The position numbers were made by a program, and so were the translations under genes. From contig CAYWTX010000138.1 in assembly GCA_964461295.1 (NCBI GenBank), positions 1 through 11,534 on the forward strand: a stretch of 11,534 nt of DNA. The letters run 5' to 3'. Of the stretch, positions 7,241 through 11,534 are shown one piece after another. The notes under the pieces are model-generated. The model did not search any database and had not been told where the DNA came from. It was given only the letters and a program-made list of their open reading frames with translations. Source of the stretch: CAYWTX01 sp964461295 (GTDB taxonomy: Bacteria; Planctomycetota; Phycisphaerae; SM23-33). Positions within the stretch are counted from its first letter, which is position 1. Each line of letters starts with the position of its first letter.

Positions 7241-9439
7241 ATGGACATCAATCTGCTCAACAAGCTTGGCGAGTACGCGGCCGCGGGGTTCTACGAGGCC
7301 ATCGACGAGCCTTGGCCGGCGTCGTACGGGCGGGCATACCGGCGGCTGTATGAGAAGATGGAGATCGTCGTTCCGGAAGGCCGGCTGCTGATCCCGGCCG
7401 AGCCGCTGCCGCACGCCAAGACGTGGACTGCGGACGACGTGTGGTGGGCGACGAGCCTGATCCTCGACCACAACCACCACTGTGGGCTGCGGGTGAACGA
7501 CGTCATTGTGAACGAGAAGAAGGCGGCGCTGCCGCAGCACGCGAAGTTCATCGACGAGTTGGTCGCCGACCTGAGACGGCGACTGGTGTATTTCGGCGGC
7601 TACACGCACAGCAACCCGGACATGCGGCGGGTGGTGACCGAGGGGTTCGACGCGATCGAGGCGGAGTTGGACGAGGCGTTGTCGGCCGAGGAGGCGAAGG
7701 CGGAATCGCCCGGCGCGGCGCCGCTGCCGCTGCTGCGGGCGCTGAAGGACTTTGCCATCGGCGCGCGGGCGTTCCATACGCGGACGCGGGAGGCCCTGGC
7801 CGCGGCGGTCGCGGCCGCGAGCGGCCCCCGACGGGATGAACTGGCGGCCGTCGCCGCCGCGCTGGGACAGTGCTTCCTGATGCCCTCGCGGACGTTCCTG
7901 GAGGGCTTGCTGGCGGTGAACTTCACGTGGATGCTGGACGGGTGCGACAGCATCGGGCGATTCGACCAGGTGCTGGGCGGGCTCTACGAGGCCGACCTGG
8001 CCGCGGGCCGGCTGGAACTGCCGCTGGCCCGCCGGCTGCTGGATGAGGTGTGGGAGAACTTCGAGCGGTTCAACGGCTGGAACATGCAGATCGGCGGATG
8101 GACTCCGGACGGCCGCGACGGCACGAACGCCCTGACGCTGGAGTGCATCGCGGCGTGCGCCCGGAACCGCCACCGCCGGCCGAACGTGGCATTCCGCGTC
8201 ACCAGCAGAACGCCCGACAGCGCCGTGACGCTTGCCTTGCGCGTGCTGCGGGAAGGCAGCGGGCGGCCGACGCTGTACAACGACGACCTGTACGTGCGGA
8301 CGCTTCGGGGGATGGACCTCGGGCTCAGCGACGCGGACGCCAGGGAAATCGGCTTCGGCGGCTGCACGGAGACGATGATCGCGGGGATGTCGAACGTGGG
8401 CAGCCTGGAGGGCGAACTGAACCTTGCCAAGCTGCTGGAACTGGCCATGCACGACGGGCGCGACCCGGTCAGCGGGCAGCCTCGCGGCCCGCACACCGGG
8501 CGATTCGGAGACTTCGCTGATTTCGGCGCGTTCCTGGCGGCCGTGAGGAGGCAGATCCAGTACGCGACGGATGCGTTCGCGGCGATTCACAACGACCTGC
8601 TGGCCAGGCGATTCGGCAACGGCGACCCGAAGATGGCCCGCACGCTGTTCACGCGGGACTGCGTGAAGCTGCGCAAGAGTTTCGAGGCCGGCGGGGCGCG
8701 ATACAACTGGGCCGTCGTCAGCTACCAGGGAATCGCCAACCTGATCGACGGCCTGGCGGCGATACGCAAGTGCGTGTACGAGGACCGGTTGATCGGCGCG
8801 GAGGAGTTGCTGGCGGCGCTGGCGGCGGACTTTGTGGGGCACGAGCGCGTGCATCGCCTGCTGTTGGCGGCGCCTAAGTTCGGCAACGACAATCCCGTCG
8901 TGGACGGTCTGGGACGCGAGATCATCGAGTACGCCTGGAGCGAGTTGTACTCGCATGCCCCGCCGCGGGGCGGGCGGTATCTCGCGTCGTGCATTCTGTT
9001 CACCACGTACAACGACGCCGGCAGGCCCATCGGCGCCACCCCCGACGGCCGAAGGGCGGGTGTGCCGCTGACGGACTCGGTGGGGGCGTTCCAGGGCCGC
9101 GACGTACACGGCCCCACGGCGCTGCTGAAGAGCGTGGCGTCGCTGCCGCTGTGGCTGGCGGCCGGGACGCCGGTGCTGAACGTGCGGTTCCAGAAGGCGA
9201 TCATGGACAGCCAGGAGGACCTCGCGAAGGTCGCCTCGCTCATCCGCACGTTCTTCGCCTGCGGCGGGATGCAGATTCAGCTCTCCGTGCTGAGCAAGGA
9301 GGAGATGCTGGCCGCCCAGGCCGAGCCGGAGAAGCACAAGGACCTGATCGTCCGGATCGGCGGGTACAGCGAGTACTTCGTGCGGCTGAGCAGGCGTTTG
9401 CAGGACACGGTGATCGCCAGGACGGAGCACGGCGTGTAG
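7241..9439 (+). CDS. Glycyl radical enzyme, dehydratase/lyase-like (PFL superfamily)
   Basis: A cytoplasmic 732-residue enzyme that uses a protein glycyl radical to cleave C-C, C-O, C-N or C-S bonds without oxygen. Near the C-terminus VRIGGYSEYFVRL carries the radical site, Gly708 before Tyr709. GFGGCTET at 372-379 gives the thiyl Cys375 with Glu377 two residues on. A single Cys in a C-x-E motif is typical of glycerol/choline/hydroxyproline-type enzymes; pyruvate formate-lyase itself has adjacent Cys-Cys. GGARYNW (484-490) and GATPDGRR (598-605) are further family blocks. The usual A-D-G-x-S-P stretch after the latter is replaced by LTDSVGAFQG. ATG 7241 is chosen because upstream in-frame codons run into the hairpin repeat; AAGGA lies 15 nt before it, rather far. 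Members are usually 760-850 residues, so this is slightly short. No activase gene lies next to it. The family is certain; the substrate is unknown. Confidence 0.93.
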   Translation: MDINLLNKLGEYAAAGFYEAIDEPWPASYGRAYRRLYEKMEIVVPEGRLLIPAEPLPHAKTWTADDVWWATSLILDHNHHCGLRVNDVIVNEKKAALPQHAKFIDELVADLRRRLVYFGGYTHSNPDMRRVVTEGFDAIEAELDEALSAEEAKAESPGAAPLPLLRALKDFAIGARAFHTRTREALAAAVAAASGPRRDELAAVAAALGQCFLMPSRTFLEGLLAVNFTWMLDGCDSIGRFDQVLGGLYEADLAAGRLELPLARRLLDEVWENFERFNGWNMQIGGWTPDGRDGTNALTLECIAACARNRHRRPNVAFRVTSRTPDSAVTLALRVLREGSGRPTLYNDDLYVRTLRGMDLGLSDADAREIGFGGCTETMIAGMSNVGSLEGELNLAKLLELAMHDGRDPVSGQPRGPHTGRFGDFADFGAFLAAVRRQIQYATDAFAAIHNDLLARRFGNGDPKMARTLFTRDCVKLRKSFEAGGARYNWAVVSYQGIANLIDGLAAIRKCVYEDRLIGAEELLAALAADFVGHERVHRLLLAAPKFGNDNPVVDGLGREIIEYAWSELYSHAPPRGGRYLASCILFTTYNDAGRPIGATPDGRRAGVPLTDSVGAFQGRDVHGPTALLKSVASLPLWLAAGTPVLNVRFQKAIMDSQEDLAKVASLIRTFFACGGMQIQLSVLSKEEMLAAQAEPEKHKDLIVRIGGYSEYFVRLSRRLQDTVIARTEHGV

Positions 9440-9663
9440 GGGGATTGCCGATTGCGGAACGTCCCGTTGGGGCCGGTTCCACTTCGCTCCTGGCTCGGCT
9501 CCTCGCGACGGGGCACGAAGGGATTGCAGGGATTGGGCAGATCGCGGGGACTCCAGGATCTGGATTGCCGCAATCGCGTTGACACCCACAGTCCCTTTCC
9601 CGCATTCGTCGACGCCGCGGGGCGCCCCGCCAGGGGAACCGCTGTCACACGGGGGCTGTCGAG
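9440..9663. other. Convergent gap between glycyl radical enzyme and sulfatase
   Basis: No gene is visible in these 224 bp. GGATTGCCG occurs twice (9442-9450 and 9562-9570), the second inside a small hairpin GATTG-CCG-CAATC (9563-9575). GCGGGGCGCCCCGC (9617-9630) is a perfect 14-bp palindrome. Either could help end transcription of the convergent genes, but no T-run follows, so no intrinsic terminator can be named. Confidence 0.45.
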
Positions 9664-11142
9664 CTACACCTTGTCGGGCAGTTCCAGCCTGTCGCCGGTG
9701 CGCTGCTGCCAGGCGCGAATGCGGGCCAGCGCCTCGTTCGCCATGCCGCGATGGTCCCTGAAGAGGTTCTGCCGCTCCTGCCAATCGTGCCGCAGGTCGA
9801 ACACTTCGTGCTCGCCCGCCGTCGAAATGTTCACTTTGCGGCCTTCGGGCGAGACGACGGTGCGGATGCTTTCGGCCTGGACCTCCTCGGCCCGCTCGGC
9901 CGTGCAGAGGCCCTGGAGGTAGTCCGGCAGCGGCTTGGGGGGCTTGGCGGCCCTGTGGTCGCCGTGCCACTCGATGAAGACGTTCTCGGGCCTCTGGGCG
10001 CGGCCTTCGGCGGCGGGGCGAAGGCTGCGGCCTTCGAGGTGCGAGGGAACGGCCTTTCCCAGGATGTCCAGCAGCGTGGGGACGACGTCGGTCTGGCTGA
10101 CGGCCATGGTGACGCGGCGCTGCGTGCGCTGGCCGGGCAGACGGAGCAGCAGCGGCACGCGCGTGGACTCCTCGAACATATACCCTTTGCCGACCATGCG
10201 GTGGCTGCCCATCATGTCGCCGTGGTCGGACGTGAACACCACGAGGGTGTTGTCGGCCTGCCCGGTCTCGTCGAGGGCGGCGAGGATGCGTCCGACGTGC
10301 GTGTCCACGAGGCTGCACATGCCCCAGTAGCGTGCGATGAGTTCGCGCCAGCCGGGCTCGTCGGAAAGGGGTTGGCCTTCGAAGCCCTTGGCGGCGGCGT
10401 GGGCGGCGGAGATGCGGTAGCGCAGCGACTGCCCGCCGGTGAGGCGGTCGTCGAAGTTGGACGGCAGCGTGACGTCGGCGGGATCGTACTGGGTGTCGCG
10501 GCAACTGTGGAACGGCATGTGCGGCTCGAGGAAGTTGACGTAGAGCGCCCACGGTCGGCCGCGGCTGTCGCGGATGAACCGCGACGCCTCGTTGCCCAGA
10601 AACGCCGGGCGGCTGAGCGGCTCGGGGAGCTGGTGGATCTGGCCGCGGAAGAAGCGGCTGGCGATGTCGGGCGGCAGCTCGGGATGCGGCTCGGGCGTCA
10701 CGCCGTTGGCGACGAGGAAATGGTGGTAGGCGGAGCGTTCGGCCTGGTCGCGATGGGGCAGATACCAGTTGTGGTAGGTGTCCTCGGTGGCAACCCACTC
10801 GCGGAAGCCGTGCTGGGCGAAGATCTCGTCGCCCAGGTGCCACTTGCCGTGGTGGGCGCAGAGGTAGTCGGCGTCGGCGAGCATCTCCGGCAGGCACGGC
10901 ACGTCGCCGCGCAGGATGAGGTTGTTGTGCGTCATGCCGCTGGTGTGCGGCGTCAGACCCGTCAGCAGCGTGCAGCGCGAGGGCGTGCATACCGGCTGGC
11001 TGACGTACGTGCGCTCGAACACGGTGGACTGCGCAGCCAGGCGGTTGAGGTTGGGCATCTCGATGCGGGTGTTCCCGGCCGCGGCCAGGGTGTCGTATCG
11101 CTGCTCGTCGGTGTAGAGGAAGAGAAGGTTGGGCTTGGGCAA
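9664..11142 (-). CDS. Type I (formylglycine) sulfatase, TTG start
   Basis: A 492-residue sulfatase of the alkaline-phosphatase fold that hydrolyses sulfate esters. VCTPSRCTLLTG (51-62) is the C-x-P-S-R signature; Cys52 would be converted to formylglycine, and Arg56 belongs to the same site. Other family blocks are TDEQR (Asp12, metal), GKWHLG (Lys100, His102), EPHMPF (His208) and TSDHGD (Asp306, His307). The end, EVFDLRHDWQERQNL, is the typical sulfatase tail. The start is TTG at 11142: AGGAG lies 7 nt upstream, and MPKPNLLFLYTDEQ begins directly at the first core strand. Upstream in-frame codons up to 11496 are repeat-derived. There is no signal peptide, unlike many PVC sulfatases, so it probably acts in the cytoplasm. 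The maturase is not in the window. Asp-Glu replaces the common Asp-Asp at 12-13, as in choline-sulfatase-like and phosphonate-monoester-hydrolase-like relatives. Substrate unknown. Confidence 0.95.
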   Translation of the reverse strand: MPKPNLLFLYTDEQRYDTLAAAGNTRIEMPNLNRLAAQSTVFERTYVSQPVCTPSRCTLLTGLTPHTSGMTHNNLILRGDVPCLPEMLADADYLCAHHGKWHLGDEIFAQHGFREWVATEDTYHNWYLPHRDQAERSAYHHFLVANGVTPEPHPELPPDIASRFFRGQIHQLPEPLSRPAFLGNEASRFIRDSRGRPWALYVNFLEPHMPFHSCRDTQYDPADVTLPSNFDDRLTGGQSLRYRISAAHAAAKGFEGQPLSDEPGWRELIARYWGMCSLVDTHVGRILAALDETGQADNTLVVFTSDHGDMMGSHRMVGKGYMFEESTRVPLLLRLPGQRTQRRVTMAVSQTDVVPTLLDILGKAVPSHLEGRSLRPAAEGRAQRPENVFIEWHGDHRAAKPPKPLPDYLQGLCTAERAEEVQAESIRTVVSPEGRKVNISTAGEHEVFDLRHDWQERQNLFRDHRGMANEALARIRAWQQRTGDRLELPDKV

Positions 11143-11149
11143 GGCAGGA

Positions 11150-11158
11150 CTCCTTTGC
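11150..11158 (-). promoter_or_regulatory. Ribosome binding site fixing the sulfatase TTG start
   Basis: Read on the minus strand, GCAAAGGAG ends 7 nt before the TTG at 11142. There is no ATG or GTG between this site and the first conserved strand of the sulfatase fold, so this site decides the start. Confidence 0.8.
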
Positions 11159-11190
11159 GCTGCTACTGATGCTTTCCTTTGCAGGCGAAC

Positions 11191-11280
11191 ATGATTTCCA
11201 TCGCGAAGTACGCAAAGAACGCGGAGAAGACGATTTACAAGAGAACCGGCTCTGCGGCCTCCGCGCTCTCCGCGATGAAG
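11191..11280. repeat. Diverged dispersed repeat with inverted halves
   Basis: Left half about 11195-11228 (TTCCATCGCGAAGTACGC...) and right half about 11247-11280 (...TCCGCGCTCTCCGCGATGAA) are imperfect inverted copies, with atcgcg/cgcgat cores and repeated CGCGGAGA-type units. Such sequences, often mistranslated as Arg/Gly/Glu-rich peptides, are scattered through many environmental bacterial genomes; that comparison is from memory. It sits in the sulfatase upstream region and codes for nothing recognisable. Confidence 0.6.
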
Positions 11281-11414
11281 GCACTTGTCCCTTCGGCTGC
11301 GGCCTCGGCCGCGCTGCGGGAAGATCGTACACGCTTGCGGTGCGAAAGCAACACCACGCGGCGCGGGCTTTGTCCGCGACCCGAGGCTGCCCAACGGGCC
11401 GCCCGTCTTAGGGT

Positions 11415-11528
11415 CCGTCACGGAATAACCTGAGCAAGCCAGTCTTGGTGGCACAGCTTTCCAAGCTGTGCAGCACAGGTCGGAGACCTGTGCCACCTGG
11501 GAAACGTGAACAAGTTATTTCGTGACGG
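11415..11528. mobile_element. Nested inverted-repeat element (MITE-like)
   Basis: CCGTCACGGAATAAC (11415-11429) and GTTATTTCGTGACGG (11514-11528) are inverted repeats with one mismatch in 15 and bound a 114-bp segment. In its middle sits the 51-bp double hairpin annotated at 11447-11497. There is no coding capacity and no clear target-site duplication. A non-autonomous mobile or extragenic repeat element is the most reasonable reading, but mobility is inferred from form alone. Confidence 0.5.
11447..11497. repeat. Double hairpin with GGTGGCACAG ends
   Basis: The 51-bp unit starts GGTGGCACAG and ends CTGTGCCACC, a perfect 10-bp outer inverted repeat. Inside are two perfect 9-bp hairpins with 3-nt loops: GCACAGCTT-TCC-AAGCTGTGC (11451-11471) and GCACAGGTC-GGA-GACCTGTGC (11473-11493), one base apart. 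It can fold as two small hairpins or, less perfectly, as one long one. The design parallels the paired-hairpin element at 7134-7217, with a different core sequence. Confidence 0.85.
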
Positions 11529-11534
11529 CGCCTT

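Larger units (their letters stand above)
11143..11534. other. Sulfatase upstream region, repeats only
   Basis: These 392 bp hold no credible gene. They contain the sulfatase ribosome binding site, the dispersed repeat at 11191-11280 and the nested inverted repeat at 11415-11528. Between them (11281-11414) I see only a GC-rich palindrome, GCGGCCTCGGCCGC (11299-11312), and no promoter good enough to name. Confidence 0.55.

Noticed and set aside
9617..9630. GCGGGGCGCCCCGC as an intrinsic terminator
   Set aside because: No T-run follows on either strand and the palindrome leaves only a 5-bp stem once a loop is allowed.
9751..11169. Plus-strand open frame of 472 codons
   Set aside because: Antisense to the sulfatase, which carries all catalytic motifs in its own frame.
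5333..11332. A 6-kb open frame on the minus strand, nearly 2000 codons
   Set aside because: It lies antisense to the hydrolase and the glycyl radical enzyme and out of frame over the sulfatase. Its product is Arg/His/Pro/Ala-rich without any recognisable domain, as expected for a shadow frame in GC-rich DNA.
11447..11465. A second sigma-54-like site beginning TGGCAC in the double hairpin
   Set aside because: The bases at the -12 position read TCCAA, lacking the essential GC; the TGGCAC is part of the repeat.
7134..11497. A CRISPR array from the scattered hairpin repeats
   Set aside because: There are only two unrelated elements, with no regular spacing, spacers or cas genes.

Overview
This is a GC-rich bacterial window from a flagellated organism that carries dispersed hairpin repeats, a clan-A glycoside hydrolase, a glycyl radical enzyme and a type I sulfatase. 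The combination suggests a polysaccharide-degrading bacterium of the Planctomycetota or a related PVC lineage. That placement is inferred from gene content and repeat style; the window holds no rRNA or other taxonomic marker. The oxygen-sensitive glycyl radical enzyme points to at least partly anaerobic metabolism.

Left third, minus strand (1-3635): a tight flagellar operon transcribed fliK -> flgD -> flgE. These encode hook-length control, the hook cap, and the hook protein, which runs off the left edge. A near-perfect sigma-54 promoter (TGGCAC-N5-TTGCT, 3684-3669) sits just upstream of fliK. Further upstream are a long palindrome (3713-3739) and two 17-bp direct repeats offset by 20 bp (3788-3824), placed where an enhancer-binding protein could act.

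Middle, plus strand (3959-9439): a large exported clan-A glycoside hydrolase of unassigned family is followed by a glycyl radical enzyme of the dehydratase/lyase type (catalytic Cys375-x-Glu377, radical Gly708). Between them lies a 120-bp gap filled by a paired-hairpin inverted repeat. No radical-SAM activase is visible.

Right, minus strand (9664-11142): a type I sulfatase with a Cys-type formylglycine site and a TTG start, convergent with the glycyl radical enzyme. Upstream of it (11143-11534) are two repeat structures: a diverged Cys-free, non-coding dispersed repeat, and a nested element with 15-bp outer inverted repeats enclosing a double hairpin.

The hydrolase, glycyl radical enzyme and sulfatase could form a catabolic locus for a sulfated or modified glycan, but this rests on co-location only. 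The flagellar operon is functionally separate and shares only the divergent intergenic region.
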